This document shows, one piece after another, positions 1 through 6,647 of a stretch of DNA of 11,341 bases. Numbering within the stretch: position 1 is the stretch's first letter; every line of letters begins with the position of its first letter. Location of the stretch: contig CAYMUR010000114.1 in NCBI GenBank assembly GCA_964393615.1, forward strand, positions 1-11,341. Reading direction: 5' to 3'. The notes below the pieces were generated by a model. The model saw nothing but the letters and a program-made list of their open reading frames with translations, was not told the origin of the DNA and ran no database searches. Made by a program: the position numbers and the translations under genes. Origin of the DNA: CAYMUR01 sp964393615 (GTDB lineage: Bacteria > Planctomycetota > Planctomycetia > Pirellulales > Pirellulaceae).

Positions 1-480
1 CGCCAGACAACCGCAGAAGAAATCTGGAATGATACCGATGGCGAGATTGATATCTTTGTCAGTGGGGTTGGTACAGGGGGTACGATTACTGGCGTAACAG
101 AAGTTCTTAAGAAACGCAAACCAGAGTTGCGATCAATCGCGGTGGAACCAGCCAACAGCCCGGTCATCACACAACGGCGGGCTGGCCAAGAATTAAAACC
201 TGGCAAACATACCATCCAGGGAATTGGGGCCGGATTTATCCCCGATGTTTTGAACGTTGACATTATTGATGACGTGGTTCAGGTGGCTGACGGAGATGCG
301 GTGGAAACAGCTCGCCAACTGGCCCAGAAAGAAGGCATCTTCTGTGGTGTCAGCAGTGGTGCAGCAGCCTGGGCAGCTCTACAGCTAGCCCAACGCCAAG
401 AAAACCAGGGCAAAATGATCGTTGTCGTCTTGCCCGATATCGGTGAGCGGTACCTATCGACTCAGTTATATCCAGAATGA
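1..480 (+). CDS. cysK: Cysteine synthase (O-acetylserine sulfhydrylase), 3' part
   Basis: The frame is open from the first base and ends in TGA, so the 5' half of the gene lies outside the window; 159 C-terminal residues are visible. The enzyme is a PLP-dependent beta-replacement enzyme that makes L-cysteine from O-acetylserine and sulfide in the cytoplasm. Seen here are the phosphate-binding glycine loop GVGTGGTITG (visible residues 22-31), the GIGAGFIP segment (74-81) typical of CysK rather than cystathionine beta-synthase, the PLP-site serine in GVSSGA (116-121), and the closing DIGERYLST block (146-154). The PLP lysine would be upstream and is not visible. The protein stops shortly after the last block, as in CysK, with no CBS-domain extension. 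A CysM-type or other beta-family paralogue cannot be fully excluded without the N-terminus. The next gene begins about 130 bp downstream on the same strand. Confidence 0.9.
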   Translation, partial: RQTTAEEIWNDTDGEIDIFVSGVGTGGTITGVTEVLKKRKPELRSIAVEPANSPVITQRRAGQELKPGKHTIQGIGAGFIPDVLNVDIIDDVVQVADGDAVETARQLAQKEGIFCGVSSGAAAWAALQLAQRQENQGKMIVVVLPDIGERYLSTQLYPE

Positions 481-609
481 CCTGCGAAACCGCTGGGTGG
501 TCTGGTCTCACGATGTGAGGTGTGGCCCAACAAATCGACTGGGAAACAAGTCGCCACGGTAGCCATAACCCGCAAAGATACGTCGAAAAGAATACGAACG
601 GCCATCTCA

Positions 610-1473
610 ATGGGAAAACCACGGGTTCAAGAAATTCTCGACAGTGTAGGTACTATCGCGTTTCCCGGTGTCTATGATGCTTTGTCGGCGGTGACAGCCC
701 AACGCATTGGATTTCCCATGGCTTTCGTTTCCGGTTACTCCGTCGCAGCTACTACCATCGGTGAACCAGACCTGGGATTGCTGACACAAACCGAAATTAT
801 TGATACCGCTCGTAACATCTGCGGTAGCGTGTCCATACCGGTGATTGTCGATGCAGACACCGGCTACGGAAACCCACTGAACGTCCATCGCACGGTTAAC
901 GAGTTAATTCGTGCCGGTGCGGCGGGGTGTTTTCTTGAAGACCAACAGTGGCCTAAAAAATGCGGACACATGCGTGGTAAGAAAGTGATCGATCGCGAGG
1001 AGTACGTCCAAAAAATCCGGGCAGCTGTAGAAGCCCGTGGTGACCGTGACTTTTTCATCGTGGCTCGCACTGACGCCGAGCAAGTACTCGGCTTGGACGA
1101 AGCAATTGCTCGGGTGGAAGCTGCCCGGACCGCGGGTGCAGACGCAAGCTTTGTGGAAGCTCCTGGGAGTATAGAGCAACTAGCTGAAATCGGTCGTCGG
1201 GCGCCAGCTCCAATCGTAGCCAACATGATCGAAGGTGGTAAAACCCCCGTCCTGCCCAAACAACAACTGACCGACATGGGATTCCAACTCATCCTTTATC
1301 CCTTAGCCGGATTATTTGCTGCATCGCGTGCTGTCGAATCGATCTACAAAAAGATAAAAAATGACGAAACGACCCTAGGGGAAGAAAATCGCCTCATGCA
1401 GTTCGAAGATTTCAACCAGTTGATTGGCGTCGAAGAAAAGTACACGATGGCTGAACGTTTCGGAATCAATTAG
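610..1473 (+). CDS. Isocitrate lyase/PEP mutase superfamily protein (methylisocitrate lyase-like)
   Basis: The 287-residue product is close to the length of 2-methylisocitrate lyase (PrpB). It has the superfamily (beta/alpha)8 landmarks in order: GVYDALSA (20-27), SGYSVA (41-46), the metal-binding DADTGYGN (81-88), LEDQ (109-112), the catalytic-cysteine signature KKCGHM (116-121), ARTDA (152-156) and NMIEGGKTP (205-213). The KKCGH cysteine argues for a lyase cleaving a C-C bond (methylisocitrate, dimethylmalate or a similar substrate) rather than a PEP mutase or oxaloacetate decarboxylase, but the substrate cannot be read from the sequence. Proteins like this are often labelled carboxyvinyl-carboxyphosphonate phosphorylmutase. 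ATG at 610 was chosen because family members start just before the GxYDALSA block; an in-frame GTG at 520 would add 30 basic residues with no family counterpart. No clear Shine-Dalgarno is visible. No citrate synthase-like or prpD-like partner lies nearby. Confidence 0.87.
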   Translation: MGKPRVQEILDSVGTIAFPGVYDALSAVTAQRIGFPMAFVSGYSVAATTIGEPDLGLLTQTEIIDTARNICGSVSIPVIVDADTGYGNPLNVHRTVNELIRAGAAGCFLEDQQWPKKCGHMRGKKVIDREEYVQKIRAAVEARGDRDFFIVARTDAEQVLGLDEAIARVEAARTAGADASFVEAPGSIEQLAEIGRRAPAPIVANMIEGGKTPVLPKQQLTDMGFQLILYPLAGLFAASRAVESIYKKIKNDETTLGEENRLMQFEDFNQLIGVEEKYTMAERFGIN

Positions 1474-1505
1474 CCAGTAAGACAACTAAAACATTGACCG
1501 ACAAT

Positions 1506-1607
1506 CAGATCTCCCAACCGGGCAGATCTCCCAACCGGGCAGATCTCCCAACCGGGCAGATCTCCCAACCGGGCAAGTCTCCCAACCGGGCAGGTCTCAC
1601 AACTGGG
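1506..1607 (+). repeat. Six tandem copies of a 17-bp repeat just before the aminotransferase start
   Basis: The unit is CAGATCTCCCAACCGGG. Copies start at 1506, 1523, 1540, 1557, 1574 and 1591. The first four are identical, the fifth differs at 2 positions and the sixth at 3. There are no spacers between copies. Copies 1-4 each contain the palindrome AGATCT and every copy has a CCC/GGG mini-inverted repeat (CCC/TGGG-like in the last). The array ends 2 nt before the ATG at 1610, so it occupies the whole ribosome-binding region and probably most of the 5' leader. It contains no stop codon in any of the six frames. Confidence 0.95.
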
Positions 1608-1609
1608 TT

Positions 1610-2887
1610 ATGTCAGAATACCATATTCAACCACTGAACGCTTCTTCCGACGGCAGCTTGGTATCGCGTGTACAGCCAGCGTCACGCGTCTTGCGGCTAC
1701 CTCCCTACATGTTTGGCCGGATCAACCAACTACTCTACGAAAAACGCCGTGCAGGCAATGATGTGATTGATTTGGGTATGGGAAACCCTTCGGATCCGCC
1801 AGAGGATGTGGTGATTGAGAAGCTTGCTGAAGCAGCTCGTGACCCACGCAATCATGGGTATAGCAATTCGAATGGCATATTAAACCTGCGCCGTGAGATA
1901 GCCAGTAAGTATTTAAAAAAATATGGCGTACGGGTCGACCCCGAAAACGAAGTGGTAACTTGCCTGGGGTCTAAAGAAGGATTCAGCCACATGTGCCTGG
2001 CCATGATGGGCCCTGGTGATACGGCGATCGTCCCAGCCCCCTATTTTCCCGTACACATGTACGGTGTCGCCTTAGCCTCAGGAAACGTAATCGCTTTAGA
2101 AGTTGCCGACGGCCAAAAGTTTTTGGACAACATCGAGTATACTTGCAAGCATCTTTACCCTCGCCCCAAACTCCTGATTCTTAATTATCCTCATAATCCA
2201 TCCACCGTCACCGTGGAACTCGACTTTTATGTCCAGGTCGTCGAATTGGCCCAACGCTTTGGCTTCCTGGTTATTAGCGATTTTGCCTACGCAGATATTG
2301 GATTTGACGGTTACCGCCCACCCAGTTTTCTTGCCGCGCCAGGTGCTTGCGAAGTGGGTGTCGAGTTTACGACAATGAGCAAAGGCTACAATATGGCGGG
2401 CTGGCGAGTTGGCTTTTGTTGTGGTAATGCTGACATGATCCGAGCTTTGGGAATCATCAAGGGCTATTACGACTATGGCATGTTTCAGGCCATTCAAATC
2501 GCATCCATTGTCGCTATGCGTCAAACCGAGGCAGTTGTCGAACGGCAAGCCGCATTATACCAACAGCGGCGGGACGTTCTTGTCGAGCGGTTGCGCCAGA
2601 TTGGATGGAACGTTGAACCTCCCCAGGCTGGAATGTTTGTCTGGGCTCGGATCCTGGCTCCATGGTCGGAACGAATGAGTACGATGGATTTTGCCATGAT
2701 GCTACTTGATCAGGCCGGTGTCGCCGTTAGTCCAGGTAGCGGCTTTGGTGAGGCAGGTGAAGGGTATTTACGACTGGCACTGGTTGAAAACGAGAATCGC
2801 TTGCGCCAAGCTGTACGACAAATTGGACGTTGTCTGGACCGTTTGGCAAAGTCGGAAAAAGTGAAACCTCCTGACGCAGCGTCGTGA
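1610..2887 (+). CDS. alaC: AlaC-type PLP aminotransferase (glutamate-pyruvate)
   Basis: This 425-residue fold-type I aminotransferase resembles E. coli AlaC along its length and is slightly longer. AlaC-type enzymes transfer an amino group between glutamate and pyruvate to make alanine in the cytoplasm. Visible landmarks: LPPYMF (30-35), IDLGMGNPSDPP (53-64), HGYSNSNGI (82-90), GSKEGFSH (120-127), NYPHNPS with the cofactor Asn196 (192-198), SDFAYAD with Asp224 and Tyr227 (223-229), the Schiff-base lysine Lys258 in MSKGYNMAGWR (256-266), and substrate-carboxylate Arg388 in YLRLALVEN. All key residues are present. The ATG at 1610 is the first canonical start in the frame and gives about 20 residues before the conserved core; no Shine-Dalgarno is present because the 17-bp array abuts the start. 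An in-frame extension through the array would need a rare ATT codon at 1493. Relatives include LL-diaminopimelate and other class I/II aminotransferases, so exact substrates are inferred. Confidence 0.88.
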   Translation: MSEYHIQPLNASSDGSLVSRVQPASRVLRLPPYMFGRINQLLYEKRRAGNDVIDLGMGNPSDPPEDVVIEKLAEAARDPRNHGYSNSNGILNLRREIASKYLKKYGVRVDPENEVVTCLGSKEGFSHMCLAMMGPGDTAIVPAPYFPVHMYGVALASGNVIALEVADGQKFLDNIEYTCKHLYPRPKLLILNYPHNPSTVTVELDFYVQVVELAQRFGFLVISDFAYADIGFDGYRPPSFLAAPGACEVGVEFTTMSKGYNMAGWRVGFCCGNADMIRALGIIKGYYDYGMFQAIQIASIVAMRQTEAVVERQAALYQQRRDVLVERLRQIGWNVEPPQAGMFVWARILAPWSERMSTMDFAMMLLDQAGVAVSPGSGFGEAGEGYLRLALVENENRLRQAVRQIGRCLDRLAKSEKVKPPDAAS

Positions 2888-2925
2888 AGTTCGGTACAAT
2901 CGTCGGAAAACTTGAGGCGTCCTGC

Positions 2926-2966
2926 AAAAAAAAAGAGGACTCTTACTCGCCGCAGCAAGAGCCCTC
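2926..2966 (-). terminator. Rho-independent terminator, minus strand, with no obvious gene
   Basis: Read on the minus strand, GAGGGCTCTT (2966-2957), a 12-nt loop (2956-2945) and AAGAGTCCTC (2944-2935) form a 10-bp stem with a single G-U wobble, followed directly by nine T (2934-2926). On the plus strand the same stem has an A-C mismatch and no U tract after it, so the signal is directional and leftward. It lies just past the end of the plus-strand aminotransferase gene and cannot serve it. It could end a transcript that starts within the gap or opposite carA. Confidence 0.75.
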
Positions 2967-2971
2967 ATGTT

Positions 2972-3018
2972 AGGCTGGCTGAGAAATTGTTAACACAACT
3001 CTCAGAGACCCACAGCCT
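2972..3018 (-). other. Nested hairpin, possible part of a small RNA
   Basis: AGGCTG (2972-2977) pairs with CAGCCT (3013-3018). Inside, CTGAGA (2979-2984) pairs with TCTCAG (3000-3005), and TTGT (2987-2990) pairs with ACAA (2995-2998) around a 4-nt loop. The junction at 2985-2986/2999 can form a G-U pair only in the minus-strand RNA, which slightly favours leftward transcription. It sits 5 nt from the minus-strand terminator stem, so both hairpins could be the 3' half of one RNA. The structure was found by eye and has not been tested by folding energy or conservation. Confidence 0.4.
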
Positions 3019-3374
3019 TAAACTCGGTATCGGGTTATCAGCTGTGAGGACTTTAGTGGACAGCACGACTTTGCGTTAAACATTGTAATCTGGAAAAATG
3101 GACATTGATTTTGACAGTTAGAACCAGAGTCTCAAGCCCGTACTCTCTAGAGACAACCACCCCCAGAAACCAGGCCGCGGAGCCCCTAAAACAGGATTGA
3201 CCGAAAACAGAACCTAGTGTTTTACTTGATCACTTTGGGGAATTTATTTCAAAAAAAACAGGATTTATTTAAAAGTTAGGCAACGTTGTACAAAATGCGG
3301 TGTTCTTGGCAATTTTAAAAAACATCCCCAGGATGCTAAACGCCAAGTGGATACGTCGGAGATCGTTGAAAAAC

Positions 3375-4535
3375 ATGGAACAATTAGCAAAACTCGCGCT
3401 TGAGGATGGGACAGTTTTTACTGGCAATTCGATCGGAGCTTCGGGAGAAGTCGATGGAGAAGTTTGTTTCAATACTTCCATGACCGGTTACCAGGAAATC
3501 CTGACAGATCCTAGTTATTGTGGCCAAATCGTTACGATGACCTATCCGCAGATCGGTAATTATGGCGTCAATGGTTGGGATATTGAAAACGAACGTCCTC
3601 ATCTCGCAGGGTTTATTGTCCGAGAAATGAGCCGGCGCGCCAGCAATTATCGCTCTGAGGGAGCGTTAAACGATTATCTGTCACAATTTGACATCGTGGG
3701 GCTGGCAGGAATCGATACACGCGCCCTGGTCCGGCGCATTCGCTCCAAGGGAGCCATGAAAGGCGTGCTGTCAAACGTGGACCTGGATGATGACCGACTG
3801 GTCCACAAAGCGCAAGCCAGCCCTGGCTTGGTCGGACGTGATCTGGTTGGCCAAGTTGTCCCTACACGGCCACGTGAATGGACCAGTCCACTGTTCGCAT
3901 GGGGGCAAGAAGGAAAACAGTCAGCAACCGACGGTTCTGTAGCGACCATAGAACCCGCCGTCGCTGTGGATCTGCCACATGTTGTGGCACTAGACTTTGG
4001 CATGAAATGGAATATCGCAAGACATCTGGTCGACACAGGATGTCGCGTCACAATCTTACCCGGCACAGCAACGTCAGATGAAGTCCTGGCATGTAACCCG
4101 GACGGAATTTTTCTGTCAAATGGCCCCGGAGATCCAGAACCGGTCGATTATGCTATCAAGACAATTCGCGAGTTAATTGGTCGGCGACCTATCTTTGGAA
4201 TCTGCTTGGGACACCAATTACTTTGTCTGGCTTGTGGTGCAGAAACTTTCAAGCTCAAGTTTGGTCATCGCGGTGCCAATCAACCAGTATTCAACCTAGA
4301 CACTGAGCGTGTTGAAATCACTGCCCAAAATCACGGATTTGCCGTTCGAGAAGAGTCGTTGCCTGACTGTTTGCGAATTACACATCGCAACCTCAACGAC
4401 AACACAATCGCTGGTGTCGCGCACACCCAAGAAGAAGCGTTTAGCGTCCAGTACCATCCGGAGGCATCGTCTGGACCACACGATAGTAGATATCTTTTTC
4501 AACAGTTTCGGGAAAGGCTTTCAGCAGAGTCATGA
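3375..4535 (+). CDS. carA: Carbamoyl-phosphate synthase small (glutaminase) subunit
   Basis: CarA hydrolyses glutamine and passes ammonia to CarB, which makes carbamoyl phosphate for pyrimidine and arginine synthesis. The 386-residue product is close to the family length of about 380. The N-terminal CPSase small-chain domain shows LEDGTVFTG (9-17) and FNTSMTGYQEILTDPSY (32-48). The C-terminal class I glutamine amidotransferase domain shows FLSNGPGDP (246-254), the nucleophile Cys277 in GICLGHQ (275-281), QNHGFAV (318-324), and the His361/Glu363 pair in QYHPEAS (359-365). The complete catalytic triad is present. ATG at 3375 matches the family start; an in-frame GTG at 3300 would add 25 basic residues without a counterpart. 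A stretch at about 170-198 between the domains looks like a lineage-specific linker. No carB follows; the next gene is an unrelated membrane protein, so CarB must be encoded elsewhere. Confidence 0.97.
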   Translation: MEQLAKLALEDGTVFTGNSIGASGEVDGEVCFNTSMTGYQEILTDPSYCGQIVTMTYPQIGNYGVNGWDIENERPHLAGFIVREMSRRASNYRSEGALNDYLSQFDIVGLAGIDTRALVRRIRSKGAMKGVLSNVDLDDDRLVHKAQASPGLVGRDLVGQVVPTRPREWTSPLFAWGQEGKQSATDGSVATIEPAVAVDLPHVVALDFGMKWNIARHLVDTGCRVTILPGTATSDEVLACNPDGIFLSNGPGDPEPVDYAIKTIRELIGRRPIFGICLGHQLLCLACGAETFKLKFGHRGANQPVFNLDTERVEITAQNHGFAVREESLPDCLRITHRNLNDNTIAGVAHTQEEAFSVQYHPEASSGPHDSRYLFQQFRERLSAES

Positions 4536-4707
4536 CAGCTGATCGGATTGTTGCACTCGTCGTCGAACTGCTCATATTTTCAAAATGAGTTGTCTCTCCC
4601 GGCAATCTGTTTCAAAAATAAACTTTTTGATATAGCGGGATGATGTCCGCTTCCTACTGCTCCACCACTGACCATCCAGATGCGATTGTAGTTCTACCTA
4701 TTTTGCC

Positions 4708-5058
4708 ATGCGGCGACAAATTCCACCTGAAAATCGATCTGCCGAATTCATCACCGTAGCGTGGATGGTGTCGACCATGGCAACATTGTTTGCAGAAATT
4801 GCCAGCCTTTTGGTCCAAGCATGGATCACACTCAGCCAAACACCTGTCGGCGAAAAAGAGGCGAATTCCGACACGGTTTCGTTGCTCAGCATCCTTTTGC
4901 TGATTGCCGTGACTTCGGGACTGTCTAGCCTGCTGCTGGTTCCACTCGTCTACTGGTTGCGTCGTACACCGCCGCCACGACTGGTCACCATCTGTTCATG
5001 TTTGATTGCCGTTACCCCTCTGCTTGCTATTTTGCTGTTGAGGACAATCACCATGTAA
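4708..5058 (+). CDS. Small three-helix membrane protein, function unknown
   Basis: I do not recognise this 116-residue protein. It has a short basic/polar N-terminus (1-13), three strongly hydrophobic segments (about 14-42, 57-84 and 92-112), a polar loop rich in Glu/Ser/Asp (46-56), and a basic, proline-rich turn RRTPPPR (85-91) between helices 2 and 3, consistent with an integral inner-membrane protein. There is no signal peptide cleavage motif and no catalytic motif. ATG at 4708 is the first start after an in-frame stop at 4669, and no Shine-Dalgarno is evident. It lies 172 bp after carA and converges with asnS, 93 bp away. The three well-spaced hydrophobic segments and sensible loops make a chance frame unlikely, but no homologue is cited. 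Confidence 0.62.
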   Translation: MRRQIPPENRSAEFITVAWMVSTMATLFAEIASLLVQAWITLSQTPVGEKEANSDTVSLLSILLLIAVTSGLSSLLLVPLVYWLRRTPPPRLVTICSCLIAVTPLLAILLLRTITM

Positions 5059-5151
5059 CTAATCAAACATCAAAATCATTGCCAACGGCTAAGGTAATCC
5101 GGCCCTTGAACAATGGCTGACAAAAAAAAACATTGTCGACTTTATCACTCA

Positions 5152-6546
5152 TTAAAATTCTGCATTGCCTGGTGTTCGAGGAAATGGAATGACATCGCGA
5201 ATATTGCCCATTCCGGTGACAAACTGCACCAAACGTTCCAGTCCCAAGCCAAATCCAGAATGTGGTACCGTACCAAATCGACGCAAGTCAAGATACCACC
5301 AGTAACTTTGTGGATCGAGATCCTGTTCTTCCATTCGGGCAGTCACCACCTCAAGTCGGTCCTCGCGCTGGCTGCCACCAATAATCTCACCGACTCGAGG
5401 CACCAAAACGTCCATGGCACGGACAGTTTTTTCATCATCGTTGACATACATATAGAACGGTTTAATTGTACGTGGGTAATCGTACAGAATCACGGGGCAG
5501 TGAAATTGCTTTTCCGTCAAATACTGCTCGTGCTCGGATTGAAGATCTTTTCCCCAATCAACATCAAACTCAAATTTTTCACCGCACGAAGAAAGGATCT
5601 CCACAGCTTCAGTATAGCTTAATCGCACAAAATCCTTTTCCGCGCTAATCATCTCCAATGTAGTGATGACATTTTCGTCAATGCGGTCGTTAAAAAATTG
5701 AATGTCTTCCGAACACCGATTCAGAACACTCCCACAAACGTACTTTAAGAATCGCTCTGCCAGATCCATGTTGTCAGAGAGTTCGTAAAAAGCCATTTCC
5801 GGTTCGACCATCCAGAACTCGGCGAGATGGCGAGATGTATTCGAATTCTCAGCTCGAAATGTGGGTCCAAACGTGTAGACCTTACCTAAGGCGGTCGCAT
5901 AAATTTCCGCTTCCAACTGTCCACTCACCGTCAGGTAACTAGGCCTGTCAAAAAAATCATGACCATAGTCTACCGCACCGTCCTTCCTGGGAATATTCTT
6001 TAGATCAAGGGTCGTAACACGAAACATTTCTCCGGCACCTTCACAATCGCTCGTTGTAATCACCGGCGTATGCACGTAGATAAAGTCATTCTCTTGAAAA
6101 AACGCATGAATGGCGCGCGAAATTTCATTGCGAACACGCGCAACAGCACCAAATGTATTGGTGCGAGGCCGCAAGTGAGCCCATTCACGCAGTTTCTCAA
6201 AAGAGTGGCGTTTTTTCTGGAGTGGATATTCATCTGGATCAGCCCAACCGTGCACCGTCACTTGCTGGGCATGTACCTCAGTCCTTTGGCCCTTCCCGGT
6301 CGACTTTTGTACAACACCATCGACGGTCACACTACACCCAGCAGATAAACGTTTAATCGCCGACTCATAATTTGGTAAAGTCGCATCGGCAATAATCTGT
6401 AAGGAGGAAAGCGACGAGCCATCATTTAATTCCAAAAAGCTGAAACCAGCTTTGGAATCGCGGCGTGTTCTAATCCACCCTTGAACCCGTGCTTCCTGAC
6501 CGATCGCGTCTGATTGGCGGACAGCCCGAACCGTCATCTTTTGCAC
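5152..6546 (-). CDS. asnS: Asparaginyl-tRNA synthetase
   Basis: This class IIb synthetase charges tRNA-Asn with asparagine, using ATP, in the cytoplasm. The 464-residue product aligns with E. coli AsnS (466) from end to end. The N-terminal OB-fold anticodon-binding domain (about 18-104) contains RVQGWIRTRRDSKAGFSFLEL-type sequence. The catalytic core has TSDCEGAGEMF (165-175), YLTVSGQL (204-211), motif 2 FGPTFRAENSNTSRHLAEF (226-244, Arg231), IGGSQRE (389-395), and motif 3 GFGLGLERL (431-439, Arg438). It ends in the AsnS-typical DVIPFPRTPGNAEF. The sequence follows AsnS rather than AspRS. GTG at 6546 is preferred because GGAGG lies 6 nt upstream; an in-frame ATG at 6537 would be 15 nt from it. 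Its presence suggests direct charging of tRNA-Asn. It is alone on its strand, convergent with the small membrane-protein gene. Confidence 0.97.
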   Translation of the reverse strand: MQKMTVRAVRQSDAIGQEARVQGWIRTRRDSKAGFSFLELNDGSSLSSLQIIADATLPNYESAIKRLSAGCSVTVDGVVQKSTGKGQRTEVHAQQVTVHGWADPDEYPLQKKRHSFEKLREWAHLRPRTNTFGAVARVRNEISRAIHAFFQENDFIYVHTPVITTSDCEGAGEMFRVTTLDLKNIPRKDGAVDYGHDFFDRPSYLTVSGQLEAEIYATALGKVYTFGPTFRAENSNTSRHLAEFWMVEPEMAFYELSDNMDLAERFLKYVCGSVLNRCSEDIQFFNDRIDENVITTLEMISAEKDFVRLSYTEAVEILSSCGEKFEFDVDWGKDLQSEHEQYLTEKQFHCPVILYDYPRTIKPFYMYVNDDEKTVRAMDVLVPRVGEIIGGSQREDRLEVVTARMEEQDLDPQSYWWYLDLRRFGTVPHSGFGLGLERLVQFVTGMGNIRDVIPFPRTPGNAEF

Positions 6547-6549
6547 ATG

Positions 6550-6562
6550 TCACCTCCCTCCT
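6550..6562 (-). promoter_or_regulatory. Very strong Shine-Dalgarno of asnS with overlapping start codons
   Basis: On the minus strand AGGAGGGAGGTGA occupies 6562-6550, containing GGAGGTGA, fully complementary to the usual 16S 3' end. It is followed by CATGTGCAAAAGATGACG, which offers three starts: an ATG (6548) opening a 4-codon frame M-C-K-R-stop, a GTG (6546) in the asnS frame, and an ATG (6537) in the asnS frame that overlaps the TGA of the mini-frame. This is the clearest Shine-Dalgarno in the window. Confidence 0.8.
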
Positions 6563-6647
6563 AGATTGGTTTCGTGATCCGTGACCTTCGCTGCGACAAA
6601 AAACGGAAACTTTTAGATCTCTGGCGTGTCCCACCAGAAAGGCAATT

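Larger units (their letters stand above)
2888..3374. other. 487-bp intergenic region between alaC and carA
   Basis: No convincing protein-coding frame is present on either strand; the frames that exist here are short and lack family resemblance. It contains, from left to right, a minus-strand intrinsic terminator (2926-2966), a nested hairpin (2972-3018), a small hairpin (3021-3036), an unstructured middle and an A/T-rich block (about 3240-3290) with runs of A upstream of carA. The A/T-rich block may hold the carA promoter, but no clear -35/-10 pair was found. A short motif (AAACAGGATT) occurs twice, around 3189 and 3256. No match to tRNA, tmRNA, RNase P or SRP RNA landmarks was recognised by eye. 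Confidence 0.7.

Noticed and set aside
520..609. Upstream GTG start for the lyase gene
   Set aside because: The added 30 residues are basic, have no counterpart in the family and lack a ribosome-binding site. ATG 610 fits the family N-terminus.
864..1292. Minus-strand frame opposite the lyase gene
   Set aside because: Its composition (Ser, Arg, Ala, Pro rich) is that of a shadow frame, and the plus strand encodes a clear enzyme.
1506..1607. CRISPR array
   Set aside because: The units are 17 bp, directly adjacent and without unique spacers, and no cas-like gene is present. This is a simple tandem repeat.
2710..2968. Minus-strand short frames over the 3' end of the aminotransferase
   Set aside because: They overlap a conserved coding region and run through the terminator stem, so they are not likely genes.
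3111..3140. Plus-strand promoter with perfect TTGACA
   Set aside because: The TTGACA hexamer in the alaC-carA gap has no -10-like hexamer at 16-18 bp.
3300..3374. GTG start 25 codons upstream of carA
   Set aside because: CarA proteins begin just before the LEDGT block, and the extension looks like intergenic sequence.
3674..4066. Minus-strand frame opposite carA
   Set aside because: Shadow frame within a well-conserved gene; no start signal or family.
4571..4589. Terminator after carA
   Set aside because: CTCAT/ATGAG forms only a weak, A/T-rich stem of 5 bp plus two inner pairs, and no run of T follows.
5111..5135. Intrinsic terminator of asnS (nine T on the minus strand at 5130-5122)
   Set aside because: There is a T tract but no stable GC-rich stem directly before it on the minus strand. 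The CAATG/CATTG pairing encloses the T tract itself, so it does not have terminator form.
5113..5622. Plus-strand frame opposite the 3' end of asnS
   Set aside because: It is antisense to conserved AsnS motif 3 sequence and shows no family features.
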